The translations under genes and the position numbers were made by a program. Positions 34,301-43,550 of a stretch of 64,000 bases of DNA are shown here, in pieces; position 1 is the first letter of the stretch; every line of letters starts with the position of its first letter. The notes beneath the pieces are model-generated. The model had not been told where the DNA came from, made no database searches, and saw only the letters and a program-made list of their open reading frames with translations. Location: contig CM053262.1 in assembly GCA_028583405.1 (NCBI GenBank), positions 22,007,283 through 22,071,282 on the forward strand, in the 5' to 3' direction. Source of the stretch: Pogonophryne albipinna (Eukaryota; Chordata; Actinopteri; Perciformes; Artedidraconidae).

Positions 34301-36759
34301 GAGTAACAGAGAGAAGGTGAATGTGTGAGGGAGAGAGTCTGAGCTTCCACAGACTCACCCTGTGCTCCAGGAGTCAGTGGAGATGCTGTCAGTACTGAGG
34401 AGCTGTGAGGGAGATGAAGGAGTTGATGAACATCTGATCAAAGTTACAGTTCCAGATTATCAGTGGATTGTTTCTGCTTCATCTCTGACATTAAAGAGGA
34501 CTATCATGCAGAATGCACTTCCTGATGTCCTCTCTACATCACCATGTGTCCCCGGTGTCCCCAGTGTGTCCTCTGTGTGTCCCTGTGTGTGTCTGGTGTG
34601 TCCCCGTGTGTCCCCGGTGTGTCACCATGTGTCCCCGGTTGTGTCACCATGTGTCCCCGGGTGTTACCGGTGTGGCCCCCGGTGTGTCCCTGTGTGTCCT
34701 CTGTGTGTCCCCCGGTGGTGTCACCATGTGTCCCCGGTGTGTTCCCGGTGTGCCCCCGGTGTGTCCCTGTGTGTCCTCTGTGTGTCCCCGGTGTGTCCAC
34801 CATGTGTCCCCCGGTGTGCCCCCCATGTGTCCCTGTGTACCCGGTGTGTCCCCGGTGTGTCACCATGTGTCCCCCGTGTGTCCCCGGTGTGTCCCCTGTG
34901 TGTCCCCGGTGTGTCACCATGTGTCCCCGGTGTATCCCCGGTGTGTCACCATGTGTCCCCCCGTGTGTCCCCGGTGTGTCACCATGTGTCCCCCGTGTAT
35001 CCCCGGTGTGTCCCCGGTGTGTCCCGGTGTCCCCCGTGTATCCCCGGTGTGTCACCCCGTGTATCCCGTGTGTCCCCCGTGTATCCCCGGTGTGTCCCCG
35101 GTGGGTCCCCGGTGTTTCCCCCGTGTGTCCCCGGTGTGTCACCATGTGGTCCCCCGTGTGTCGCCCCGGTGTCCCCCCGGTGTCCCCCCATGTGTGTCCC
35201 CGGTGTGTCCCCGGCTTGTCCCTGGTGTGTCCACTGTGTCCCCCCGGTGTGTCCCCCGTGTGTCCCCCGTGTGTCCCCGTGTGTCCCCCAGTGTGTCAGG
35301 AGACTCTCAAAGTGTCCAGAAACAAACCCCTCTCTCTTCTCCTCCGTACCCACATCTCTAAAAAACGGGGAACAACGGAGCTGATCCAGATTTGCTGAGT
35401 CATGACCACATTACTCAAATGTGGGCGGGCTTTACCCCCACGGGCCAATCAGAAACGTTGCTGTCAGAAACAATGAGACGTGTTCTGGACGTAATATGGT
35501 CTGTGTTTACATTAGCATGCTAACACTCAGAGCTAACCTGTACTGGAGAGAGTCTGTGTGAAGAAGCAGGAAATCAAAAGGAAGTCACCTTGTGGTAAAC
35601 CTGAGAGAGAGAAAGAGTTTGAGCTCCATCCTGTTTCAGAGAGAATCCTTGATGTGGTTTGGAACATGATGGCGTTTAATCACGGCAGCGTTTAGCTGAA
35701 TCTGCCGGGTAATTCTGATCAGGCATTAGCTCCCCCTCCTCTTTTTTAAGCTAAGGACCCGAACCTGCTCTTCTCTAACAGCTGGAACAGAGGGATATGA
35801 GGGATTTCTAAAATGCATGATCTGTTTGGTATTTGGAGCAAAACACATCAGAGAGATGTTTTTATATATTGTTATAAATGTGAGACCCAGAATATGTGCC
35901 TAAAGATAGCCTGATAGGAGACCTTTGAAACCTGTTTGACTCTGAACACATTATTAAACCTGGAGTTATTTCAAACAGGAACTTTGTTTTCTAAACTTAC
36001 ATCATGTTTTCTTTATTCAGTCTGAGCTGGCTGCAGGTTGTCAGAGATCAGCTGTTCTGCTCTGGATCTCAGCTCTGAAGTCCAACCTCCATCTGAGAGT
36101 TCTGGACCTGAGTCAGAACACTCTGAAGGATTCAGGAGTGGAAGCTGCTGAGAGATCTTCTGGAGAGTCCAGACTGCAGACTGCAGACTCTCAGGTCAGT
36201 TCACTGACTCTCTGTTCCTGCTGGAGATCTCAGGTTTCATTAGATATTCATCCTGATTCTTCTACATCATTAACTTACATCCATTCAGTTGGAAATGTTC
36301 TTTTATTCATATTTTCATTTGTAGCTACTAAAGTAAGAACTGCAGACTTAAATGTTGTCTGACTCCTGAAGGAACTGTAATAGATGTTAGTTGTAAAAAG
36401 TAAATCTATGTTTTTAATATTTAGTAAACGATAGCGTCTGAATAAAGGTCATCTGAAGTCATATTAGTTTGACATTAATAAAGTTTACTTTCTGAAGAAG
36501 ACATGTTGTTGTTCCCATTCATTTAAATGTTGAGTAACATCTGATTATAAACTGATTTGTATCCTCATCATGTTTTCTTTATTCAGACTGAGGGAGCTGC
36601 AGTTTGTCAGAGATCAGCTGTTCTGCTCTGGCCTCAGCTCTGAAGTCCAACCTCCATCTGAGAGATCTGGACCTGAGTGTGAACCCTCTGAAGGATCCAG
36701 GAGTGGAGCTGCTGAGTTCTGGACTAAAGAGTCCAAACTGGCAGACTGGAGGCTCTCAG
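22214..36759 (+). CDS. NLRC3-like NLR gene, copy 2 (RING-FISNA-NACHT-LRR), 3' end in gap
   Basis: Exons: 22214-22338 (start codon), 22702-22806, 27373-27477, 30972-31204 (RING), 31391-33200 (FISNA-NACHT), 34020-34193 (LRR), 36021-36194 and 36587-36759 (LRR, frame-broken as assembled); the rest is lost at the gap. Phases fit through 34193: each N-terminal module ends on two bases and the next starts with A; RING ends on G joining CA (Ala). The expected product is a cytosolic NLR with an N-terminal RING, so an E3-ligase-like effector is possible (inference). Introns 2-4 hold several transposons. Up to the first LRR the protein is intact; whether the last two LRR exons are truly broken or carry consensus errors is open. 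Confidence 0.8.
22702..22806 (+). CDS. NLR copy 2 N-terminal module 2
   Basis: A 105-bp exon after TTTCCACAG, before GTAAGAG; encodes [16 protein letters not shown] then [19 protein letters not shown]. It is a tandem paralogue of modules 1 and 3, with homologous flanking intron sequence. Confidence 0.8.
23455..24261. mobile_element. Non-autonomous hAT (TAGGGCTGTCA ends)
   Basis: Ends TAGGGCTGTCAAGTTAACG and CGACTGACAGCCCTA with the exact 8-bp duplication GTCTTAAT (23447-23454 and 24262-24269). Subterminal GATTAATCGCGATTAA repeats, an internal (GTT)n (about 23706) and (AC)n (about 23942) are present. No transposase. Confidence 0.9.
24764..25330 (-). pseudogene. Broken Cys-rich ORF in foldback loop
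   Basis: Minus-strand frames read [20 protein letters not shown], then [20 protein letters not shown], then [20 protein letters not shown] and CTDL; a last frame continues with [15 protein letters not shown] and ends CPDTDSEE plus stop at about 24764. The CxCKxxCxxxxCxC...LxCT pattern looks like a zinc-binding C-terminus of a transposon-borne protein common in fish genomes; I cannot name the family. Several frameshifts and stops. Confidence 0.45.
26333..27100. other. Further insertion in the NLR intron
   Basis: Intron sequence homologous to module 1's intron resumes near 27108 (GTATCTGATCATC). The 26333-27100 stretch, ending GGTGCTGCAGCACCCTCAGC, is absent there. It resembles the end of a hAT-like repeat; no ORF. 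Confidence 0.4.
27373..27477 (+). CDS. NLR copy 2 N-terminal module 3
   Basis: A 105-bp exon with the same borders; encodes [20 protein letters not shown] then [15 protein letters not shown]. It is separated from module 2 by about 4.6 kb, mostly transposon insertions; the flanks (GTATCTGATCATCTAACC) match those of module 1's intron. Confidence 0.8.
27478..28562. other. NLR intron, no gene seen
   Basis: The first bases match the other module introns (TGACCTGAAGAGGATTC). The rest holds only short unsupported ORFs. Confidence 0.5.
28890..29073 (-). mobile_element. LINE reverse-transcriptase fragment
   Basis: Minus-strand translation contains [13 protein letters not shown] and then [14 protein letters not shown] with KLHVNNL, the typical C-terminal end of L2/CR1/Rex-type non-LTR reverse transcriptases. 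Both ends are truncated. Confidence 0.7.
29331..29867 (-). CDS. THAP-domain protein ORF
   Basis: A 178-codon ORF with a complete-looking C2CH THAP zinc finger: CIAPGC, then CSEHF, and the closing SVPTIF motif. The likely start is the second Met (position 19, 29813; [18 protein letters not shown]), which puts the finger near the N-terminus. THAP fingers bind DNA; many in fish belong to transposons. A Ser/Thr-rich tail and stop follow and no transposase domain is attached, so this is a surviving first exon or truncated transposon protein inside the NLR intron, antisense to it. Confidence 0.7.
   Translation of the reverse strand: MTSLCGYGFLGQSSITNNMACNAPVVYNKRKRSSSGAYCIAPGCTNGFYTKKEEVHFHRLPLKDEKLLKAWVISMKRSDPPLNQYARVCSEHFKNDDYVHKMRFDESGCLVQYKTSDLKPGSVPTIFDFSTYAVGNTDRPSTSAAQDNDSVNKREVRATKRVASAAEREVNIAALPDY
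30039..30946. mobile_element. hAT (Charlie-like) element next to RING exon
   Basis: Ends CAGTGATTCTCAACTGG and CCAGTTGAGAACCACAG with the exact 8-bp duplication CTTTAAAG (30031-30038, 30947-30954). The subterminal GGGTCGCGACCC is typical of this group. No coding capacity. Confidence 0.9.
30972..31204 (+). CDS. RING-finger exon of NLR copy 2
   Basis: After TTCCTCTACAG and before GTAAGA. It encodes a C3HC4 [17 protein letters not shown] and CPQC, with STSCGHWFC giving the central Cys-His pair. RING domains recruit E2 enzymes for ubiquitin transfer; fish NLRs are known with such TRIM-like RINGs. The phase joins to the FISNA exon as G+CA (Ala). Confidence 0.88.
31391..33200 (+). CDS. FISNA-NACHT exon of NLR copy 2
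   Basis: 602 whole codons, intact, nearly the same as 176-1988. Walker A GVAGVGKT (about 31678-31701), Walker [10 protein letters not shown] (about 31894-31920). Differences include Ser to Leu before PDQQ, Phe to Leu in TNLIRG, a missing Glu, and a cluster near 32656-32715 ([19 protein letters not shown] versus [19 protein letters not shown]). The same NAGNAG acceptor is present. Confidence 0.93.
33309..33527. mobile_element. Right half of the same MITE in NLR copy 2
   Basis: The intron of copy 2 matches copy 1 but lacks about 265 bp (near 2092-2358 of copy 1), including the left inverted end of the MITE. Only the right end survives. Confidence 0.7.
34020..34193 (+). CDS. LRR exon 1 of NLR copy 2
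   Basis: 174 bp, open, same borders as 3069-3242; core [16 protein letters not shown]. The phase joins the NACHT exon as AC+A (Thr). Confidence 0.87.
34495..35924. mobile_element. Minisatellite-bearing MITE, NLR copy 2
   Basis: Same element and position as 3542-4785: AGAGGACTATCATGC after TTAA, right end GATAGGAGACCT. Confidence 0.7.
34536..35300 (+). repeat. GTGTCCCC minisatellite, copy 2
   Basis: Longer and more irregular than copy 1, with variants such as GTGTATCCCCG not obvious in copy 1. Confidence 0.93.
36021..36194 (+). pseudogene. LRR exon 2 of NLR copy 2, frame-broken
   Basis: Compared with 4882-5052 it has three separate single-base insertions (near the start, at CTCTGGATCTC, and at GGAGTGGAAGC). 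The first frame meets TGA at the Ala-Leu position. The total is +3, so the downstream phase is kept while the interior is scrambled. Could be decay or assembly error. Confidence 0.7.
36587..36759 (+). pseudogene. Hybrid LRR exon of NLR copy 2, frame-broken
   Basis: The 5' half matches LRR exon 3 (5445-5612: CTGCAGTTTGTCAGAGATC), the 3' half matches LRR exon 1 (CCAGGAGTGGAGCTGCTGAG), and the following intron is the exon-1 intron with its MITE and minisatellite. Two single-base insertions (CTGAGGGAGC, AACTGGCAGAC) break the frame. Confidence 0.75.
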
Positions 36760-37060
36760 GTCAGTTCACTGACTGAACTTCATCTGCTTGTGTTTATGAT
36801 TTTCTGAATTTGAACAAATACATTTAAACTATTTGTTCCTCTTTGCTAATGACTGCATATTGATCAGAGTAACAGAGAGAAGGTGAATGTGTGAGGGAGA
36901 GAGTCTGAGCTTCCACAGACTCACCCTGTGCTCCAGGAGTCAGTGGAGATGCTGTCAGTACTGAGGAGCTGTGAGGGAGATGAAGGAGTTGATGAACATC
37001 TGATCAAAGTTACAGTTCCAGATTATCAGTGGATTGTTTCTGCTTCATCTCTGACATTAA

Positions 37061-38023
37061 AGAGGACCTATCTGCAGAATGCACTTCCTGATGTCCTCTC
37101 TACATCACCATGTGTCCCCGTGTGTCCTCAGGTGTGTCCCCAGTGTGTCCCCGGTGTGTCCTCTGTGTGTCCCCCGTGTGTCCCCGGTGTGTCCCCGTGT
37201 GTCCCCGGTGTGTCCCCTGTGTGTCCCCAGTGTGTCCTCTGTGTGTCCCCGGTGTGTCCCCATTGTCCCCCGTGTGTTCCCAGTGTCCCCCGTGTGTCCC
37301 TGGCCCGTGTGTGTCACCATGTGTCCGCCCCGTGTCCCCCCCGGTGTGTCCCCTGGTGTTGTACCCCGGGGTGTACCCCCTGTGTCCCTGTGTGTCCTCT
37401 GTGTCCCCCAACCGTGTGTCCCCGGTGTGTCACCATGTCCCCCGTGTGTTCCCAGTGTCCCCCACCGTGTGTCCCCGGTGTGTCACCATGTGTCCCCGGT
37501 GTGTCCCCCATGTGTCCCCGGTGTGTCCCTGGTGTGCCCCCCATGTGGTCCCTGTGTGTCCTCTGTGTCCCCCCGTGTGTCCCCGGTGTGTCCCCATGTC
37601 CCCCCGTGTGTTCCCAGTGTCCCCCCGTGTGTCCCGTTCGCCCGGTGTGTCACCATGTGTCCCCCGTGTGTCCCCGGTAGTGTCCCCGTGTGTCAGGAGA
37701 CTTTCAAAGTGTCAGAAAACAAAACCCCTCTCTCTTCTCCTCCGTACCCACATCTCTAAAAACGGGGAACAACGGAACTGATCCAGATTTGCTGAGTCAT
37801 GACGCCATTACTCAAATGTGGGCGGGCTTTACCCCCACGGGCCAATCAGAAACGTTGCTGTCGAAAACAATGAGACGTGTTCTGGACGTAATATGGTCTG
37901 TGTTTACATTAGCATGCTAACACTCAGGAGCTAACCTGTACTGGAGAGAGTCTGTGTGAAGAAGCAGGAAATCAAAAGGAAGTCACCTTGTGGTAAACCT
38001 GAGAGAGAGAAAGAGTTTGAGCT
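37061..38023. mobile_element. Minisatellite-bearing MITE, third copy, cut by gap
   Basis: Begins AGAGGACCTATC after TTAA (37057-37060), holds the third minisatellite, and runs into the N block within the AAAGAGTTTGAGCT segment. Confidence 0.7.
37100..37690 (+). repeat. GTGTCCCC minisatellite, copy 3
   Basis: Third array, with private variants (CCCAGTGTCCCCC, GTACCCCGGGGTGTAC). Confidence 0.92.
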
Positions 38024-39023
38024 NNNNNNNNNNNNNNNNNNNNNNNNNNNNNNNNNNNNNNNNNNNNNNNNNNNNNNNNNNNNNNNNNNNNNNNNNNNNN
38101 NNNNNNNNNNNNNNNNNNNNNNNNNNNNNNNNNNNNNNNNNNNNNNNNNNNNNNNNNNNNNNNNNNNNNNNNNNNNNNNNNNNNNNNNNNNNNNNNNNNN
38201 NNNNNNNNNNNNNNNNNNNNNNNNNNNNNNNNNNNNNNNNNNNNNNNNNNNNNNNNNNNNNNNNNNNNNNNNNNNNNNNNNNNNNNNNNNNNNNNNNNNN
38301 NNNNNNNNNNNNNNNNNNNNNNNNNNNNNNNNNNNNNNNNNNNNNNNNNNNNNNNNNNNNNNNNNNNNNNNNNNNNNNNNNNNNNNNNNNNNNNNNNNNN
38401 NNNNNNNNNNNNNNNNNNNNNNNNNNNNNNNNNNNNNNNNNNNNNNNNNNNNNNNNNNNNNNNNNNNNNNNNNNNNNNNNNNNNNNNNNNNNNNNNNNNN
38501 NNNNNNNNNNNNNNNNNNNNNNNNNNNNNNNNNNNNNNNNNNNNNNNNNNNNNNNNNNNNNNNNNNNNNNNNNNNNNNNNNNNNNNNNNNNNNNNNNNNN
38601 NNNNNNNNNNNNNNNNNNNNNNNNNNNNNNNNNNNNNNNNNNNNNNNNNNNNNNNNNNNNNNNNNNNNNNNNNNNNNNNNNNNNNNNNNNNNNNNNNNNN
38701 NNNNNNNNNNNNNNNNNNNNNNNNNNNNNNNNNNNNNNNNNNNNNNNNNNNNNNNNNNNNNNNNNNNNNNNNNNNNNNNNNNNNNNNNNNNNNNNNNNNN
38801 NNNNNNNNNNNNNNNNNNNNNNNNNNNNNNNNNNNNNNNNNNNNNNNNNNNNNNNNNNNNNNNNNNNNNNNNNNNNNNNNNNNNNNNNNNNNNNNNNNNN
38901 NNNNNNNNNNNNNNNNNNNNNNNNNNNNNNNNNNNNNNNNNNNNNNNNNNNNNNNNNNNNNNNNNNNNNNNNNNNNNNNNNNNNNNNNNNNNNNNNNNNN
39001 NNNNNNNNNNNNNNNNNNNNNNN
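38024..39023. other. Assembly gap (1000 N)
   Basis: Exactly 1000 N, a placeholder length. The 3' end of NLR copy 2 is on the left; the right flank is unrelated repeat sequence. Confidence 1.
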
Positions 39024-39085
39024 AAAAGCTCCAGAGACAATGTATTATTGTGATATCAATTAAAAAATCCAATGTGTTTAAAAAT

Positions 39086-39633
39086 CAGTGGTGTAAGTAA
39101 CTACGTACATGTATTCAAGTACTGTACTTAAGTACAATTTGGGGTACTTGTACTTTACTTGAGTATTTCCATGTTCTGCTACTTGGCACTTCTACCCAAC
39201 TGCGTTCAAATATTAATATTGTACTTTTACTCCACTATATTTATTTAATACCTTTAGTTACTTCTCAGATTTGGATTAATTATGTGAATATAGTCAACAC
39301 TTACATTTGACTTTATTTACACCTGGAGTAAATTCACAACTACCCTGCAGTATACAAAGTCATTAAAACTAGCTGCACCTTTACCAGCTTTGATAAACAC
39401 ATTAATGTATCAATAATTATAATCAAAACATATAATATATTATATTCTGAAATGGGCGAATCTGCATAATGAGTACTTTTATACATTTGGTACTTTAAGT
39501 TTAATTTGATGCCAATACTTTTTTACTTTTACTTGAGTAACATTTTGATTGCATGACTTTTACTTATAACAGAGTATTCCTAAACTCTGGTACTTTACTT
39601 AAGAACAAGATCTGAGTACTTTTCCCACCTCCG
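39086..39633. mobile_element. Non-autonomous hAT-type repeat (ACTTGAGTAAA family)
   Basis: Begins CAGTGGTGTAAGTAACT, ends GAGTACTTTTCCCACCTCCG; 8-bp flanks TTAAAAAT and TTAGAAAT differ by one base. Internal GTACTTGTACTTTACTTGAG motifs. Confidence 0.75.
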
Positions 39634-39765
39634 TTAGAAATGTATATTACCTGTTTGTTGGTCAATTGCACTTTTTTTAAAAATAAAGGCAGGATTTTGT
39701 TGATATATACTGATACAATTGTTGTTCTTAGTAATAATAATAATGACTCTATATAATCATATGTA

Positions 39766-39910
39766 GGGATAATGTGCAGCGACGCGGTCATTATGGGGAA
39801 AGAACACCGACAGGCTGATCAGGAGCCCGACGCCGAAGCCGGAGGGAGGATCTAGATCGGCATGAAGGTGTTATTTTCCCCATAATGACCGCGTCGCTGC
39901 ACATTATCCC
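39766..39910. mobile_element. Small foldback/MITE with 35-bp perfect inverted ends
   Basis: GGGATAATGTGCAGCGACGC at 39766 onward is matched perfectly over 35 bp by the reverse complement at 39876-39910. The loop is GC-rich. No obvious target duplication. Confidence 0.85.
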
Positions 39911-40779
39911 GCTTATTACATGGCCACTTTCTCAACAAAGTAACGACATGACTCCCAATATTAATTGAAATGCTTTTATGGATTTAGAAAATGATTTTAT
40001 TGATTTAAAAATAGTTGTATTGATTTAAATTGACATGCATCCGCTAAGAAAAAATAGTCCGTTGTTACTGTTTGAACTAACGTAGCAGGAACTGCTTCGA
40101 TAGTGTTTTTGAGGGGCTTTTTGATTACAGATTTGAAAACATCGTTGCTTGCTTTAAAAGTAGCACAATTCATTATGTCAAACCTTGGAAAGTAGAGGCA
40201 TGGCTAAAATGCAGGATCTGTTTAGTATTTTGAAAAAATATAAATATTTATATACTTTATATAGGTATGGCCTTACAATATATGTTTCAAATATAGCATG
40301 ATAGGTCCACTTTAATTTAACTCATTCAAAGTATGCAATGGACTCTAAAGTAATCAATTTTCCAGAAGGTGATGAAAGAAATATTGCAAAAAAGTATTTA
40401 AAATAAATGAAAATACTTTGTCATTACTGTATGTACGTATACAAACAAAATAATAAGTAAGAGTAATCATTTAAATAAATGTTTTTTTTTCATTTAAAAG
40501 TTTCTCACTGTTGATGGCACCAACAGAGTGCTTGACAATTATCGTAGCACATTACATTAGGTCAGAGATTCATTTTAGATTTGACAGCATGTGTTTCAGA
40601 ATATACAATGGTTTAATCCCAAACTAGTTCGCTGTAATGAGCGGTTAGTAATTAGTCTGAAATGCATCTGCCTAATCAAAGATCAGTAATCGAATACCTG
40701 TGCAGTAATTTTGTGAGGGGGAGGGTGAGGATGGGTGTCTGGAAGGATAGAGTTACGACATCCTGGTATTACATATCTA
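39911..40779. other. AT-rich non-coding sequence
   Basis: About 40190-40318 (AAAATGCAGGATCTGTTTAG ... GCATGATAGGTCCACTTTA) is an end fragment of the same MITE family as 43008-43546. Nothing else recognised. Confidence 0.5.
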
Positions 40780-41090
40780 CACACACACACACGCACACGC
40801 ACACGCGCACGCGCACACACAATGTATACATCACTTCAGGGGACATTACATTGACTTACATGCATTTCCTGGAGACTTATCCTAACCTTAACCATAACCA
40901 ACACATGCCTAACCCTAATCCTAATCCTAATCCTAATCCTAAACCTAACCAAGTCTTCACCCTAAAATTAATGATTCCCCTCATGGGGACCTCCAATTTG
41001 TCCCCATAAGGGAGGCGAGTCCCCACACGTGACTGTGTAAACAGATTTAGGTCCCCACAAGTATAGTAATGCTAGGCCACACACACGCAC
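40780..41090. repeat. CA repeat, (CCTAAT)n-like tract and GTCCCCAC repeat
   Basis: (AC/GC)n at 40780-40820, then CCTAACCCTAATCCTAATCC (about 40908-40950), then the common teleost repeat with GACCTCCAATTTGTCCCCAT and AGGTCCCCACAAGTATAGTA. Confidence 0.7.
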
Positions 41091-42325
41091 ACACACTTCC
41101 TTAAACACATAGAGGGGCTGTTCAACACTCAGGTGCAGCGCTGAGTGAACGTTTGCAGCCTGGGCTCCATGAATGTTTAACCAGGCCGGTGCGTTCAGAG
41201 CCAGGTAGCTCATTACGGCCTCATTACCTACAATGCAGGGACATCCACCCAGGAGGAAGCAGCCCCACTCCCCTTCATCCTCCTCCTCCTCCTCCTCCTC
41301 TCTGTCCCAGGCTATGGTACTTGGCCTGCTCCGAGGAGAAAGTAGATTTGTGTTGAAATATCTGTGCTGACTTGGCGAGGCTCTGCTATGGGAGAATTTG
41401 TCCATTACTAAAGCAGCCAGTGTCTGTCTGAGCTGTTTACCTGGAGGATTGAAGTTTGTAGTCATTTGGATATCTCAGACGCATCACAAAAGGCTGATTC
41501 AACCATGACACACCAGCCTTTGGAATTAAAGGAGGTAATTATATGAACTTGGCTTGTGTGTCCTGGCCAACATTGTTGTATTGTACTTGAAGCTTCTATG
41601 GAGTAATTTCTTTGGTTATTGTAGCCTCTTTCAAATGACTCTGCATAAATATTTAGAAAAAAAGAGAAAACTGGTCTTCATGAGAACAATCAAGACGTTT
41701 GGAGGTGTGCATGGATTACTTTCTAAATCAACACAAGAAACAATGTCTTTAAAGCTGCAGTGCAGTTCAGTTCTATGGAGCATTGTAGCGTCCTTTTGGC
41801 CTTTTTTTTGTTTCATAGCTTCACTGTTTCGGTTCACTGTTTCGGTTCACTGTGTTTTAGATTAAAATGTTCCAAGAAAACCAATGACGCTTCCAGCTCA
41901 GCACTTCACGACGGACTTTGGAGCATTTATAGCCGTAAATGGCACAATGAATAGGAATCGTCAGTTATTTTTGTAAACAAAAACAATTCAAAATGTCTTC
42001 CTCACGGCTCAACGTGGGTTAGAGAGTATTCACCAGCAACTCCAGATTTACTATTTTTGTGAAATAAGCTTTGTCCACTGAGAATTTGTCTCACTATATT
42101 TGCCTCTTTCGATACTATGTCATTTTCAAAGCTTCCTTTTGGAGGCATGCTGACGATCTGTCCCTTGGTCGCTGAAAGAGAGTACATTAGGTGGACTGAA
42201 TCAAAGTGTTCAAAATGTCTTCTTTTTAGAATGATAAAATGTGAATGTTGTGTGTTCAGCTTGTGTCATTGACCAACAAATAAAACAATGCTGCTTTAAG
42301 AAAAATGAAATGTTTCTGTCCAGAT
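41091..42325. other. Unannotated stretch
   Basis: (TCC)n at about 41276-41302. ORFs on both strands lack splice or domain support. Confidence 0.4.
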
Positions 42326-42329
42326 GTTT

Positions 42330-42780
42330 AATAATAATAATAATAATAGATTTATTTTGTTAGCGCTTTTACAGGTGCTCAAAGATGCTTTACAGATATA
42401 GTGAAAAGAAAAGAAAGGAACAACAAATACATATATAGCCTAGTTAAAGTCAAATAATACAAAAACAATCACACATTAAAATCCAGATTGAAGAGTTGAG
42501 TTTTTGTGAGTTTTTTGAAGGTGGTGAGGTCAGTGCAGTCTCTGATGGGTTGTGAGTGAGTTCCAGAGGGAAGGGGCAGCGATGGAGAAGGCTCTGTCCC
42601 CCCAGGTCCGGTGATTGATGTGGGTGGGGATGGATAGGATTTATGGGTTTAGTCATAATGTTCTCAGTCCATAGCATGTTGTTGTATGCTTGTGTGAAGC
42701 AGCAGCATGTAGGTGCTGGACCTGCTGGTGTGAAGGAGGCCTGTGACGCTCAGGTTTCTGTAGACACCTGGAGCCCCCTA
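42330..42780. repeat. Teleost interspersed repeat
   Basis: AATAATAGATTTATTTTGTTAGCGC head (as at 20388) followed by GAGTTCCAGAGGGAAGGGGC and GAGAAGGCTCTGTCCCC, a very common fish repeat layout. Confidence 0.55.
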
Positions 42781-43007
42781 AATGTGTGTTGCCCGGGGTG
42801 ATGTGTGGTGTCAGTCAATGGCCCACGAGGAGCGCTATCTCTTTCAGGAGGCTAACTGCCACTTTGTGACGCGTAACAGGATCCTGCACTGTACTGGATG
42901 GAGAGGGACAATGGAGCGCCCTCTCAGGTGATGGTCTCCGGATCATATAGACTTTCCTGTTCCGCTGTAGCCTGACTTTAAAAGTTTGAGTTTATGGTTG
43001 TTCTTAA

Positions 43008-43546
43008 AGATCTCCTATCATGCTATGTTTAGGCATATATTTATCAGATATATAAAAAACATGTCTATGGTGTGTTTTGCTCAGAATACCAAACAGATCA
43101 TGCATTTTAGACATCCTTCATAGCTAAAGTCTGCCGTTTAAACAATATTTCATGTTCCAAACCACTTCAAGGATTATTTCTGAAACAGTATGGAGCTCAA
43201 ATGCTTCTTTTCTTGCGGGTTTACCACAAGGCGAGTTCCTTTCTTTATTTCCTGCTTTTTTACACATGTATACTCTCTCCAGTACAGGTTAGCTCTGAGT
43301 GTTAGCGATTCTTGCTAATGTAAACAAAGACCATATTATGTCCAAAATATGTTGCGAATTGTTTCTGATAGGGCCGTGGGTGTAAAGCCAGCCCACATTT
43401 CTGATATTACGTCATATCGGCGGGAAATCTGGATTTAGAGATAGGAAAATAGGAAAAGAGAGAGGGTTTTATTTTCTGACACTTTGTGAATTCCCTGGCA
43501 CACCGGGGAAACATATAAAAAGTGCATTTTGCATGATAGGACACCT
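43008..43546. mobile_element. Stand-alone TTAA-target MITE, parent form of the NLR intron MITE
   Basis: Ends AGATCTCCTATCATGC and GCATGATAGGACACCT with TTAA on both sides (43004-43007, 43547-43550). In place of the minisatellite it has a single CACACCGGGGAAAC (reverse strand GTTTCCCCGGTGTG). Confidence 0.75.
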
Positions 43547-43550
43547 TTAA

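Noticed and set aside
37931..39072. Four ORFs of about 360 codons
   Set aside because: They consist almost wholly of undetermined residues from the N gap.
40908..40950. Internal telomere tract
   Set aside because: CCTAATCC and CCTAACC variants are short, degenerate and part of a common teleost repeat, not TTAGGG arrays.
40968..41465. 165-codon minus-strand ORF
   Set aside because: Overlaps a CA tract, the GTCCCCAC repeat and a TCC repeat (Glu run); no domain or splice evidence.
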